Origin: Oasisia sp. SBJ-2009
Lineage: Eukaryota; Annelida; Polychaeta; Sabellida; Siboglinidae
DNA: 64,000 nucleotides
Reading direction: 5' to 3'
Assembly: GCA_964017155.1 (NCBI GenBank)
Contig: OZ024864.1
Coordinates: 36,193,480-36,257,479, forward strand
Shown here: positions 25,017 to 37,875 of the stretch, piece by piece
How the letters are laid out: each line of letters begins with the position of its first letter
Numbering within the stretch: position 1 is the first letter of the stretch
Made by a program: the position numbers and the translations under genes
Notes under the pieces: generated by a model
Told to the model about the DNA's origin: nothing
Database searches by the model: none
What the model saw: only the letters and a program-made list of their open reading frames with translations

Positions 25017-25479
25017 GGCATCGCGCACTTAGATTTTCTTTTTTCAAAAAACCTGCATAGTTAGTCCCCATTTACGTCAGTATGTACGCATTAGTTATTC
25101 GATGTGAATCGAGGTAACATATTGTTAAATTAATTAATAATCAACTACCAATAGCAATTATAAGCGGTATGTTACAAACATTTCTTCGCGGATTGCTTGA
25201 TGAAACAAGACTGTAGATTGATTAAACTAATTAATTAGCAGCAGATAGGGATCGTCAGGGAAATATGGCCATAATCAATCAACACAAATTCCTGTTTTTG
25301 TTCTGGCACAATGAAGAATGCTTTTTGAAGCGAATCAAATAACAACCATATGCCATCGTGAGAGGAATATTTTCATAATTCACAAGGAAGATTAGTAGCT
25401 TTTTGGTTGCCTGGATAAGAAGGACAAATAAACTAATCATCACACAGGACGACGCAATTTGGGATAGACTGTTTCAATA
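25017..25479 (+). repeat. Spacer 7 (A2, short)
   Basis: 463 bp; like spacer 5 except for the GACGACGCAATTTGG state (spacer 5 has GACGACGAAATTTGG). Confidence 0.93.
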
Positions 25480-28063
25480 GATCACACTCTTGACGTGGTT
25501 CCATTGGTTGATCACACTGTTGATGTGGTTTCACTGGTTTATCACGCTGATGTCGTGGTTCCAGTGGTTGATCACGCTGTTGACGTCTTTCCACTAGTTG
25601 ATCACACTGTTGACGTGGCGCCACTGGTTGATCACGCTGTTGACGTAGTTCCATTGGTTGATCACACTGTTGACGTTGTTCCAATGGTTGATCACACTAT
25701 TGATGTCGTTCCTCTGATTGATCACATTGTTGACTTCTTACAACATGTTGATCGCACTGTTGACATCGTTCAAATGGTTGCTCACACTGTTGAAATCGTT
25801 CCATTGGTTGATCACATTGTTGACCTCGTTCCACTGGTTTGTCACACTTTTGACGTCGTTCCACTGGTTGATCACAGTGTTGACGTCATTCCTGTGGTTG
25901 ATCACACTGTTGACGTTGTTCCACTGGTTGATCACACTGTTGACGTCGTTCCACTGGGTGATCACACTGTTGACGTCGTTCCATTGGTTGATCACATTGT
26001 TGCCCTCGTTCCATTGGTTGATCACACTGTTGACCTCGTTCCAGTGGTTGATCACACTGTTGGCTTCGTTCCTCTGGTTGATCTCACTGTTGACTTCGTT
26101 CCTCTGGTTGATCACACTGTTGACGTGGTTCCATTGGTTGATCACACTGTTGATGTGGTTCCACTGGTTTATCACGCTGTTGACGTGGTTCCACTGGTTG
26201 ATAACGATGTTGACGTGTTTCCACTAGTTGATCACACCGTTGACGTGGCGCCACTGGTTTATCACGCTGTTTCCACTAGTTGATCACTCTGTTGACGTGG
26301 CGCCACTGGTTTATCACGCTGTTGACGTAGTTCCATTGGTTGATCACACAGTTGACGTCGTTCCAATGGTTGATCACACTGTTGACGTCGTTCCACTGGT
26401 TGATCACACTGTTGACGTCATTCATGTGGTTGATCACACTGTTGATGTGGTTTCACTGGTTTATCACGCTGTTGTCGTGGTTCTACTGGTTGATCACGCT
26501 GTTGACGTGTTTCCACTAGTTGATCACACTGTTGACGTGGCGCCACTGGTTTATCACGCTGTTTCCACTAGTGGATCACACTGTTGACGTGGCGCCACTG
26601 GTTTATCACGCTGTTGACGTAGTTCCAACGGTTGATCACACTGTTGACGTCGTTCCAATGGTTGATCACCCTATTGACGTAGTTCCTATGGTTCATCACA
26701 TTGTTGACTTTTTACAACTGGTTGATCACACTGTTGACTTCGTTCAAATGGTTGCTCACACTGTTGATCTCGTTCCATTGGTTGATCACATTGTTGACCT
26801 CGTTCCACTGGTTTGTCACACTTTTTACGTCGTTCCACTGGTTGATCACACTGTTGACGTCGTTCCACTGGTTGATCACAGTGTTGACGTCATTCCTGTG
26901 GTTGATCACACTGTTGACGTTGTTCCACTGGTTGATCACACTGTTGACGTCGTTCCACTGCGTGATCACACTGTTGACGTCGTTCCATTGGTTGATCACA
27001 TTGTTGCCCTCGTTCCATTGGTTGATCACACTGTTGACCTCGTTCAAGTGGTTGATCACACTGTTGGCTTCGTTCCTCTGGTTGATCTCACTGTTGACTT
27101 CGTTCCACTGGTTGATCACACTGTTGACGTGGTTCCATTGGTTGATCACACTGTTGATGTGGTTCCACTGGTTTATCACGCTGTTGACGTGGTTCCACTG
27201 TTTGATAACCATGTTGACGTGTTTCCACTAGTTGATCACACTGTTGACGTGGCGCCACTGGTTTATCACGCTGTTTCCACTAGTTGATCACTCTGTTGAC
27301 GTGGCGCCACTGGTTTATCACGCTGTTGACGTAGTTCCATTGGTTGATCACACTGTTGACGTCGTTCCAATGGTTGATCACACTGTTGACGTCGTTCCAC
27401 TGGTTGATCACACTGTTGACGTCATTCCTGTGGTTGATCACACTGTTGATGTGGTTTCACTGGTTTATCACGCTGTTGTCGTGGTTCTACTGGTTGATCA
27501 CGCTGTTGACGTGTTTCCACTAGTTGATCACACTGTTGACGTGGCGCCACTGGTTTATCACGCTGTTTCCACTAGTTGATCACACTGTTGACGTGGCGCC
27601 ACTGGTTTATCACGCTGTTGACGTAGTTCCACTGGTTGATCACACTGTTGACGTCGTTCCAATGGTTGATCACACTATTGACGTAGTTCCTATGGTTCAT
27701 CACATTGTTGACTTCTTACAACTGGTTGCTTACACTGTTGACATCGTTCAAATGGTTGCTCACACTGTTGACCTCGTTCCATTGGTTGATCACATAGTTG
27801 ACCTCGTTCCACTGGTTTATCACACTATTGACGTCGTTCCACTGGTTGATCACACTGTTAACATCGTTCACCTGGTTGACCACACTGTTGACGTCGTTCC
27901 TCTGGTTGATCACACTGTTGACGTCGTTCCTCTGGTTGATCACACTGTTGACGTCGTTCTATTGGTTGATCACATTGTTGACCTCGTTCCATTGGTTGAT
28001 CACACTGTTGACCTCGTTCCATTGGTTGATCACACTGTTGACCTCGTTCCACTGGTTGATCAC
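25480..28063 (+). repeat. Array 7 (2,584 bp)
   Basis: Third array of the 5.1-kb series, 30 bp longer than array 5 because of one more unit near 27090. It also begins with the recombinant CACTCTTGACGTGG unit. Its last 400 bp (from about 27663) begin the 16.7-kb duplication. Confidence 0.95.
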
Positions 28064-28525
28064 GGCATCGCGCACTTAGACTTCTTTTTTGAAAAACCTG
28101 CATAGTTAGTCCCCATATACATCAGTATGTACGCAGATGTTATTCGATGTGAATCGAGGTAACATATTGTTAAATTAATTAATAATCAACAACCAGTAGC
28201 AAGTATAAGCGGTATGTTACAAACATTTCTTCGCGGATTGCTTGATGAAACAAGAATGTAGATTGATTAACGAAAATTAATTAGCAGCAGATAGGGATCG
28301 TCAGGGAAATATGGCCATAATCAATTAACACAAATTCCTGTTTTTGTTCTAGCACAATGAAGAATGCTATTTGACCCGAATCAAATAACAACCATATGCC
28401 ATGGTCAGAGGAATATTTTAATAATTCACAAGGAAGATTGGTAGCTTTTTTGTTGCCTGGATAAGAAGGACAAATAAACTAATCAACACACAGGATAACG
28501 CAATTTGGGATAGAGTGTTTCAATA
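28064..28525 (+). repeat. Spacer 8 (A1, short)
   Basis: 462 bp. Carries CACTTAGACTTCTTTTTTG and GATTAACGAAAATTAATTAG, changes shared only with spacer 19 at 16,700 bp. Confidence 0.93.
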
Positions 28526-30143
28526 GACCACACTGCTGATGTGTTTCCACTGGTTGATCACACTTTTGACGTGGTTCCACTGGTTGATCACACTGTTGAC
28601 GTGGTTCCACTAGTTGATCACACTGTTGACGTGGTTCCATTGCTTGATAACACTGTTTATGTGGTTCCACTGGTTTATCACGCTGTTGACGTGGTTCCAT
28701 TGGTTGATCACGCTGCTGACGTGTTTCCACTACTTGATCAAAATGTTGACGTGGCGCCACTGGTTTATCACGCTGTTTCCACTAGTTGATCACATTGTTG
28801 ACGTGGCTCCACTGGTTTCTCACGCTGTTGACGTAGTTCCATTGGTTGATGACACTGTTGACGTCGTTCCAATGTTTGATCACACTATTGACGTCGTTCC
28901 TCTTGTTGATCACATTGTTGACTTCTTACAACTGGTTGATCACATTGTTGACCTCTTTCCACTGGTTGATCACACTGTTGACGTCGTTCCACTGGTTGAT
29001 CACACTGTTTACGTCGTTCCACTGGTTGATCACACTGTTGGCGTCATTCCTGTGGTTAATCACACTGTTGACGTTGTTCCACTGGTTGATCACACTGTTG
29101 ACGTCGTTTCACTGGTTGGTCACACGGTTGACGTCGTTCCATTGGTTGATCACACTGTTGACGTTGTTCCAATGGTTGATCACACTCTTGACGTGGTTCC
29201 AATGGTTGATCACACTCTTGACGTGGTTCCATTGGTTGATCACACTGTTGATGTGGTTTCACTGGTTTATCACGCTGATGTCGTGGTTCCAGTGGTTGAT
29301 CACGCTGTTGACGTCTTTCCACTAGTTGATCACACTGTTGACGTGGCGCCACTGGTTGATCACGCTGTTGACGTAGTTCCATTGGTTGATCACACTGTTG
29401 ACGTTGTTCCAATGGTTGAACACACTATTGACGTCGTTCCTCTGGTTGATCACATTGTTGACTTCTTACAACATGTTGATCGCACTGTTGACATCGTTCA
29501 AATGGTTGCTCACACTGTTGAAATCTTTCCATTTGTTGATCACATTGTTGACCTCGTTCCACTGGTGTCTCACACTGTTGACATCGTTCCATTGGTTGAT
29601 CACACTGTTGACGTCGTTCCACTCGATGATCACAGTGTTGACGTCATTCCTGTGGTTGATCACACTGTTGACGTCGTTCCACTGGTTGATCACACTGTTG
29701 ACGTCGTTCCATTGGTTGATCACATTGTTGCCCTCGTTCCATTGGTTGATCACACTGTTGACCTCTTTCCACTGGTTGATCACACTGTTGGTCTCGTTCC
29801 TCTGGTTGATCACACTGTTGACTTCGTTCCTCTGGTTGATCACACTGTTGACGTCGTTCCACTGGTTGATCACACTGTTGACATCGTTCACCTGGTTGAT
29901 CGCACTGTTGACGTCGTTCCTCTTTTTGATCACACAGTTGATGTCGTTCCACTGGTTGATCACACTGTTGACATCGTTCCTCTGGTTGAGCACACTGTTG
30001 ACGTCGTTCCATTGGTTGATCACATTGTTGACCTCGTTCCTTTGGTTGATCACATTGTTGACCTCGTTCCATTGGTTGATCACACTGTTGACCTCGTTCC
30101 ACTGGTTGATCACACTGTTGACATCGTTCCACTGGTTGATCAC
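28526..30143 (+). repeat. Array 8 (1,618 bp)
   Basis: Related to arrays 4 and 6; closest to array 19 (shared GGTTTCTCACGC near 28814 and GGTTGAACACAC near 29416). Confidence 0.95.
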
Positions 30144-30606
30144 GGCATCGCGCACTTAGATTTTCTTTTTTCAAAAAACCTGCATAGTTAGTCCCCATAT
30201 ACGTCAGTATGTACGCATTAGTTATTCGATGTGAATCGAGGTAACATATTGTTAAATTAATTAATAATCAACTACCAATAGCAATTATAAGCGGTATGTT
30301 ACAAACATTTCTTCGCGGATTGCTTGATGAAACAAGACTGTAGATTGATTAAACTAATTAATTAGCAGCAGATAGGGATCGTCAGGGAAATATGGCCATA
30401 ATCAATCAACACAAATTCCTGTTTTTGTTCTGGCACAATGAAGAATGCTTTTTGAAGCGAATCAAATAACAACCATATGCCATCGTGAGAGGAATATTTT
30501 CATAATTCACAAGGAAGATTAGTAGCTTTTTGGTTGCCTGGATAAGAAGGACAAATAAACTAATCATCACACAGGACGACGCAATTTGGGATAGACTGTT
30601 TCAATA
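30144..30606 (+). repeat. Spacer 9 (A2, short)
   Basis: 463 bp with the GACGACGCAATTTGG state, like spacers 7 and 20. Confidence 0.93.
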
Positions 30607-32545
30607 GATCACACTGCTGATGTGTTTCCACTGGTTGATCACACTTTTGACGTGTTCCACTAGTTGATCACACTGTTGACGTGGTTCCATTGGTTGATCA
30701 CACTGTTGATGTGGTTCCATTGGTTGATCACACTATTGACGTCGTTCCAATGTTTGATCACACTATTGACGTCGTTCCTCTAGTTGATCACATTGTTGAC
30801 TTTTTACAACTGGTTGATCACACTGTTGACTTCGTTCAAATGGTTGCTCACACTTTTGATCTCGTTCCATTGGTTGATCACATTGTTGAACTCGTTCCAC
30901 TGGTTTGTCACACTTTTGACGTCGTTCCACTGGTTGATCACACTGTTGACGTCGTTCCACTGGTTGATCACAGTGTTGACGTCATTCCTATGGTTGATCA
31001 CACTGTTGACGTTGTTCAACTGGTTGATCACACTGTTGACGTCGTTCCACTGGGTGATCACACTGTTGACGTCGATCCATTGGTTGATCACATTGTTGCC
31101 CTCGTTCCATTGGTTGATCACACTGTTGACCTCGTTCCAGTGGTTGATCACACTGTTGGCTTCGTTCCTCTGGTTGATCTCACTGTTGACTTCGTTCCTC
31201 TGGTTGATCACACTGTTGACGTGGTTCCATTGATTGATCACACTGTTGATGTGGTTCCACTGGTTTATCACGCTGTTAACGTGGTTCCACTGGTTGATAA
31301 CGATGTTGACGTGTTTCAACTAGTTGATCACACTGTTGACGTGGCGCCACTGGTTTATCACGCTGTTTCCACTAGTTGATCACTCTGTTGACGTGGCGCC
31401 ACTGGTTTATCACGCTGTTGACGTAGTTCCATTGGTTGATCACACTATTGACGTCGTTCCAATGGTTGATCACACTGTTGACGTCGTTCCACTGGTTGAT
31501 CACACTGTTGACGTCATTCCTGTGGTTGATCACACTGTTGATGTGGTTTCACTGGTTTATCACGCTGTTGTCGTGGTTCTACTGGTTGATCACGCTGTTG
31601 ACGTGTTTCCACTAGTTGATCACACTGTTGACGTGGCGCCACTGGTTTATCACGGTGTTTCCACTAGTTGATCACACTGTTGACGTGGCGCCACTGGTTT
31701 ATCACGCTGTTGACGTAGTTCCATTGGTTGATCACACTGTTGACGTCGTTACAATGGTTGATCACACTATTGACGTAGTTCCTATGGTTCATCACATTGT
31801 TGACTTCTTACAACTGGTTGCTTACACTGTTGACATCGTTCAAATGGTTGCTCACACTGTTGACCTCGTTCCATTGGTTGATCACATAGTTGACCTCGTT
31901 CCACTGGTTTATCACACTGCTGACGTCGTTCCACTGGTTGATCACACTGTTGACGTCGTTCCACTGGTTGATCACACTGTTGACGTCGTTCCACTGGTTG
32001 ATCACACTGTTAACATCGTTCACCTGGTTGACCACACTGTTGACGTCGTTCCTCTGGTTGATCACACTGTTGACGTGGCGCCACTGGTTTATCACGCTGT
32101 TGACGTAGTTCCACTGGTTGATCACACTGTTGACGTCGTTCCAATGGTTGATCACACTATTGACGTAGTTCCTATGGTTCATCACATTGTTGACTTCTTA
32201 CAACTGGTTGCTTACACTGTTGACATCGTTCAAATGGTTGCTCACACTGTTGACCTCGTTCCATTGGTTGATCACATAGTTGACCTCGTTCCACTGGTTT
32301 ATCACACTGTTGACGTCGTTCCACTGGTTGATCACACTGTTAACATCGTTCACCTGGTTGACCACACTGTTGACGTCGTTCCTCTGGTTGATCACACTGT
32401 TGACGTCGTTCCTCTGGTTGATCCCACTGTTGACGTCGTTCTATTGGTTGATCACATTGTTGACCTCGTTCCATTGGTTGATCACACTGTTGACCTCGTT
32501 CCATTGGTTGATCACACTGTTGACCTCGTTCCACTGGTTGATCAC
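30607..32545 (+). repeat. Array 9 (1,939 bp, about 65 units)
   Basis: Its second unit is the 29-bp form (GACGTGTTCC), typical after A2 spacers. Contains a local duplication around 31.7-32.5 kb in which a block with GGCGCC to TGACCACACTG occurs twice. The counterpart, array 20, is 480 bp (16 units) shorter. Confidence 0.95.
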
Positions 32546-33007
32546 GGCATCGCGCACTTAGATTTTCTTTTTTGAAAAACCTGCATAGTTAGTCCCCATA
32601 TACGTCAGTATGTACGCAGATGTTATTCGATGTGAATCGAGGTAACATATTGTTAAATTAATTAATAATCAACAACCAGTAGCAAGTATAAGCGGTATGT
32701 TACAAACATTTCTTCGCGGATTGCTTGATGAAACAAGAATGTAGATTGATTAAAGAAATTAATTAGCAGCAGATAGGGATCGTCAGGGAAATATGGCCAT
32801 AATCAATCAACACAAATTCCTGTTTGTGTTCTAGCACAATGAAGAATGCTATTTGACCCGAATCAAATAACAACCATATGCCATGGTCAGAGGAATATTT
32901 TAATAATTCACAAGGAAGATTGGTAGCTTTTTTGTTGCCTGGATAAGAAGGACAAATAAACTAATCAACACACAGGATAACGCAATTTGGGATAGAGTGT
33001 TTCAATA
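32546..33007 (+). repeat. Spacer 10 (A1, short)
   Basis: 462 bp, with CCTGTTTGTGTTCTAGC as private A1 variant shared with spacers 17, 21 and 26. The right flank is GATCAC again. Confidence 0.93.
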
Positions 33008-33765
33008 GATCACACTGCTGATGTGTTTCCACTGGTTGATCACACTTTTGACGTGGTTCCACTGGTTGATCACACTGTTGACGTGGTTCCACTAGTCGAT
33101 CACACTGTTGACGTGGTTCCATTGCTTGATCACACTGTTTATGTGGTTCCACTGGTTTATCACGCTGTTGACGTGGTTCCATTGGTTGATCACGCTGCTG
33201 ACGTGTTTCCACTAGTTGATCAAAATGTTGACGTGGCTCCACTGGTTTATCACGCTGTTGACGTAGTTCCATTGGTTGATGACACTGTTGACGTCGTTCC
33301 AATGTTTGTTCACACTATTGACGTCGTTCCTCTTGTTGATCACATTGTTGACTTCTTACAACTGGTTGATCACACGGTTGACATCGTTCAAATGGTTGCT
33401 CACACTGTTGTCCTCAATCCATTGGTTGATCACATTGTTGACTTCGTTCCACTGGTTTATCACACTGTTGACGTCGTTCCACTGGTTGATCACACTGTTT
33501 ACGTCGTTCCACTGGTTGATCACACTGTTGGCGTCATTCCTGTGGTTAATCACACTGTTGACGTTGTTCCACTGGTTGATCACACTGTTGACGTCGTTTC
33601 ACTGGTTGGTCACACGGTTGACGTCGTTCCATTGGTTGATCACATTGTTGACCTCGTTCCTTTGGTTGATCACACTGTTGACCTCCTTCCATTGGTTGAT
33701 CACACTGTTGGCCTCGTTCCTCTGGTTGATCACACTGTTGACCTCGTTCCTCTGGTTGATCACAC
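33008..33765 (+). repeat. Array 10, left part (758 bp)
   Basis: Short array ending within a unit at GATCACAC, where the 135-bp insert starts. I see no difference in its deduced periods from array 21. Confidence 0.95.
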
Positions 33766-33900
33766 CTTTGGGACCACAATGGAAATAAGTGCTTGCACCT
33801 TTTTGTGTCATCCTTTTATTTAATGTACTTTGTAGTTATATCTTATATATATCTGTACAATGTTTTATATTCTATACTAAATCAATCCATCCATCCATCC
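33766..33900 (+). repeat. 135-bp AT-rich insert, copy 1
   Basis: Unrelated to the 30-bp unit and to the spacers. It begins CTTTGGGACCACAATGG after a short CC run, contains TATATATAT, and ends in three CCAT/ATCC repeats that pass straight into CCACTGG of a unit. Thirteen or so bases of a unit are missing at the insert, and no target duplication is seen. Confidence 0.9.
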
Positions 33901-33973
33901 ACTGGTTGATCACACTGTTGACGTCGTTCCACTGGTTGATCACACTGTTGACGTCATTCCTGTGGTTGATCAC
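33901..33973 (+). repeat. Array 10, right remnant (about 2.5 units)
   Basis: Two clean units and a TGACGTCATTCCTGTGG unit between the 135-bp insert and spacer 11. Confidence 0.93.
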
Positions 33974-34477
33974 ATTGCATCGCGCACTTCTTATTATTCC
34001 GACAGGCTCGTCGCTACTTGTTGTAAATTAGATTTTCTTTTTTGAAAAACCTGCATAGTTAGTCCCCATATACGTCAGCATGTACGCAATAGTTATTCGA
34101 TGTGAATCGAGGTAACATATTGTTAAATTAATTAATAATCAACTACCAATAGCAATTATAAGCGGTATGTTACAAACATTTCTTCGCGGATTGCTTGATG
34201 AAACAAGACTGTAGATTGATTAAACTAATTAATTAGCAGCAGATAGGGATCGTCAGGGAAATATGGCCATAATCAATCAACACAAATTCCTGTTTTTGTT
34301 CTGGCACAATGAAGAATGCTTTTTGATGCGAATCAAATAACAACCATATGCCATCGTGAGAGGAATATTTTCATAATTCACAAGGAAGATTTGTAGCTTT
34401 TTGGTTGCCTGGATAAGAAGGACAAATAAACTAATCATCACACAGGATAACGCAATTTGGGATAGACTGTTTCAATA
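33974..34477 (+). repeat. Spacer 11 (A2, long)
   Basis: 504 bp; starts ATTGCATCGCGC rather than GGCATCGCGC and has the 40-bp segment. Its TTTTTGATGCGAATC state is shared only with spacer 13, which marks the 2,681-bp duplication. Confidence 0.93.
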
Positions 34478-35194
34478 GATCACACTGCTGATGTGTTTCC
34501 ACTGGTTGATCACACTTTTGACGTGTTCCACTAGTTGATCACACTGTTGACGTGGTGCCATTGGTTGATCACACTGTTGATGTGGTTCCACTGGTTTATC
34601 ACGCTGTTGACGTGGTTCCACTGGTTGATCACGCTGTTGACGTGTTTCCACTAGTTGATCACACTGTTGACGTGGCGCCACTGATTTATCACGCTGTTTC
34701 CACTAGTTGATCACACTGTTGACGTGGCGCCACTGGTTTATCACGCTGTTGACGTAGTTCCATTGGTTTATCACACTATTGACGTCGTTCCAATGTTTGA
34801 TCACACTATTGACGTCGTTCCTCTAGTTGATCACATTGTTGACTTTTTACAACTGGTTGATCACACTGTTGACTTCGTTCAAATGGTTGCTCACACTGTT
34901 GATCTCATTCCATTTGTTGATCACATTGTTGACCTCGTTCCACTGGTTTGTCACACTTTTGACGTCGTTCCACTGGTTGATCACACTGTTGACGTCGTTC
35001 CACTGGTTGATCACATTGTTGCCCTCGTTCCATTGGTTGATCACCCTGTTGACCTCGTTCCAGTGGTTGATCACACTGTTGGCTTCGTTCCTCTGGTTGA
35101 TCTCACTGTTGACCTCGTTCCTATGGTTGATCACACTGTTGACGTCGTTCCATTGGTTGATCACACTGTTGACGTCGTTCCACTGCTTGATCAC
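34478..35194 (+). repeat. Array 11 (717 bp, about 24 units)
   Basis: Second unit is the 29-bp form. It ends CCACTGCTTGATCAC before a B spacer. No difference from array 13 was seen on reading. Confidence 0.95.
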
Positions 35195-35696
35195 GGCATG
35201 GCGCACTTCTTATTATTCCGAAAGGCTCGTCACTACTTGTTGTAAATTAGATTTTCTTTTTTGAAAAACCTGCATAGTTAGTCCCCATATACGTCAGTAT
35301 GTACGTAGATGTTATTCGATATGAATCGAGGTAACATATTGTTAAATTAATTAATAATCAACAACCAATAGCAATTATAAGCGGTATGGTACAAACATTT
35401 CTTCGCGGATGCCTTGCTGAAACAAGAACGTAGATTGATTAAAGTAATTAATTAGCAGCAGATAGGGATCGTCAGGGAAATATGGCCATAATCAGTCAAC
35501 ACAAATTCCTGGTTTTGTTCTGGCACAATGAAGAATGCTATATCAAGCGAATCAAATAACAACCAAATCCCATGGTCAGAGGAATATTTTCATAATTCAC
35601 AAGGAAGAATAGTAGCTTTTTTGTTGCATTGATAAGAAGGACAAATAAACTAATCAACAGACGGGATAACGCAATTTGGGATAGATTGTTTCTTTA
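35195..35696 (+). repeat. Spacer 12 (B, long, 502 bp)
   Basis: First B spacer: GCATGGCGCACTTC, GTACGTAGATGTTATTCG, CCTTGCTGAAACAAGAACG, TATATCAAGCG, CCAAATCCC, TTGCATTGATAAG. The right flank is GATAAC. Confidence 0.93.
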
Positions 35697-36695
35697 GATA
35701 ACACTGCTGATGTGTTTCCCCTGGTTGATCACACTTTTGACGTGGTTCCACTGGTTGATCACACTGTTGACGTGGTTCCACCAGTTCATCATGCTGTTGA
35801 CGTGGTTCCACTAGTTGATCACACTCTTGACGTGGTGGTTCAATTGGTTGATCACACTGTTGATGTGGTTTCACTGGTTTATCACGCTGATGTCGTGATT
35901 CCAGTGGTTGATCACGCTGTTGCCGTGTTTCCACTAGTTGATCACACTGTTGACGTGGCGCCACTGGTTGATCACGCTGTTGACGTAGTTCCATTGGTTG
36001 ATCACACTGTTGACGTTGTTCCAATGGTTGATCACACTATTGACGTCGTTCCTCTGGTTGATCACATTGTTGACTTCTTACAACATGTTGATCGCACTGT
36101 TGACATCGTTCAAATGGTTGCTCACACTGTTGAAATCGTTCCATTTGTTGATCACATTGTTGACCTCGTTCCATTGGTTGATCACACTGTTGACGTCGTT
36201 CCACTGGTTGATCACAGTGTTGACGTCATTCCTGTGGTTGATCACACTGTTAACGTCGTTCCATTGGTTGATCACATTGTTGCCCTCGTTCCATTGGTTG
36301 ATCACACTGTTGACCTCTTTCCACTGGTTGATCACACTGTTGGTCTCGTTCCTCTGGTTGATCACACTGTTGACTTCGTTCCTCTGGTTGATCACACTGT
36401 TGACGTCGTTCCACTGGTTGATCACACTGTTGACATCGTTCACCTGGTTGATCGCACTGTTGACGTCGTTCCTCTTTTTGATCACACAGTTGACGTCGTT
36501 CCACTGGTTGATCACACTGTTGACATCGTTCCTCTGGTTGATCACACTGTTGACGTCGTTCCATTGGTTGATCACATTGTTGACCTCGTTCCTTTGGTTG
36601 ATCACATTGTTGACCTCGTTCCATTGGTTGATCACACTGTTGACCTCGTTCCACTGGTTGATCACACTGTTGACATCGTTCCACTGGTTGATCAC
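35697..36695 (+). repeat. Array 12 (999 bp)
   Basis: Contains an irregular unit with GTGGTGGTTCAATTGG near 35835. It ends like arrays 4, 6 and 8 before an A2 spacer. Confidence 0.95.
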
Positions 36696-37158
36696 GGCAT
36701 CGCGCACTTAGATTTTCTTTTTTCAAAAAACCTGCATAGTTAGTCCCCATTTACGTCAGTATGTACGCATTAGTTATTCGATGTGAATCGAGGTAACATA
36801 TTGTTAAATTAATTAATAATCAACTACCAATAGCAATTATAAGCGGTATGTTACAAACATTTCTTCGCGGATTGCTTGATGAAACAAGACTGTAGATTGA
36901 TTAAACTAATTAATTAGCAGCAGATAGGGATCGTCAGGGAAATATGGCCATAATCAATCAACACAAATTCCTGTTTTTGTTCTGGCACAATGAAGAATGC
37001 TTTTTGATGCGAATCAAATAACAACCATATGCCATCGTGAGAGGAATATTTTCATAATTCACAAGGAAGATTTGTAGCTTTTTGGTTGCCTGGATAAGAA
37101 GGACAAATAAACTAATCATCACACAGGATAACGCAATTTGGGATAGACTGTTTCAATA
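36696..37158 (+). repeat. Spacer 13 (A2, short)
   Basis: 463 bp; short at its left end but with the private GATGCG and GATTTGTAGC states of spacer 11, so its two halves have different histories or the duplication joined within it. Confidence 0.93.
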
Positions 37159-37875
37159 GATCACACTGCTGATGTGTTTCCACTGGTTGATCACACTTTT
37201 GACGTGTTCCACTAGTTGATCACACTGTTGACGTGGTGCCATTGGTTGATCACACTGTTGATGTGGTTCCACTGGTTTATCACGCTGTTGACGTGGTTCC
37301 ACTGGTTGATCACGCTGTTGACGTGTTTCCACTAGTTGATCACACTGTTGACGTGGCGCCACTGATTTATCACGCTGTTTCCACTAGTTGATCACACTGT
37401 TGACGTGGCGCCACTGGTTTATCACGCTGTTGACGTAGTTCCATTGGTTTATCACACTATTGACGTCGTTCCAATGTTTGATCACACTATTGACGTCGTT
37501 CCTCTAGTTGATCACATTGTTGACTTTTTACAACTGGTTGATCACACTGTTGACTTCGTTCAAATGGTTGCTCACACTGTTGATCTCATTCCATTTGTTG
37601 ATCACATTGTTGACCTCGTTCCACTGGTTTGTCACACTTTTGACGTCGTTCCACTGGTTGATCACACTGTTGACGTCGTTCCACTGGTTGATCACATTGT
37701 TGCCCTCGTTCCATTGGTTGATCACCCTGTTGACCTCGTTCCAGTGGTTGATCACACTGTTGGCTTCGTTCCTCTGGTTGATCTCACTGTTGACCTCGTT
37801 CCTATGGTTGATCACACTGTTGACGTCGTTCCATTGGTTGATCACACTGTTGACGTCGTTCCACTGCTTGATCAC
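37159..37875 (+). repeat. Array 13 (717 bp)
   Basis: Copy of array 11 at 2,681 bp. Confidence 0.95.

Larger units (their letters stand above)
20384..25480 (+). repeat. 5.1-kb higher-order repeat, copy 2
   Basis: Array 5, spacer 6, array 6 and spacer 7. Period 5,097 bp to both neighbours until about 27.0 kb, where copy 3 has one extra 30-bp unit. Confidence 0.85.
25481..30607 (+). repeat. 5.1-kb higher-order repeat, copy 3
   Basis: Array 7, spacer 8, array 8 and spacer 9. The series ends here: array 9 starts with the normal boundary unit CACTGCTGATGTG. Confidence 0.8.
34480..37160 (+). repeat. 2,681-bp tandem duplication, copy 1
   Basis: Array 11, spacer 12, array 12 and spacer 13. The following 2.2 kb or so (from 37161) repeat it with essentially no change up to the middle of array 14. 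Confidence 0.85.
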
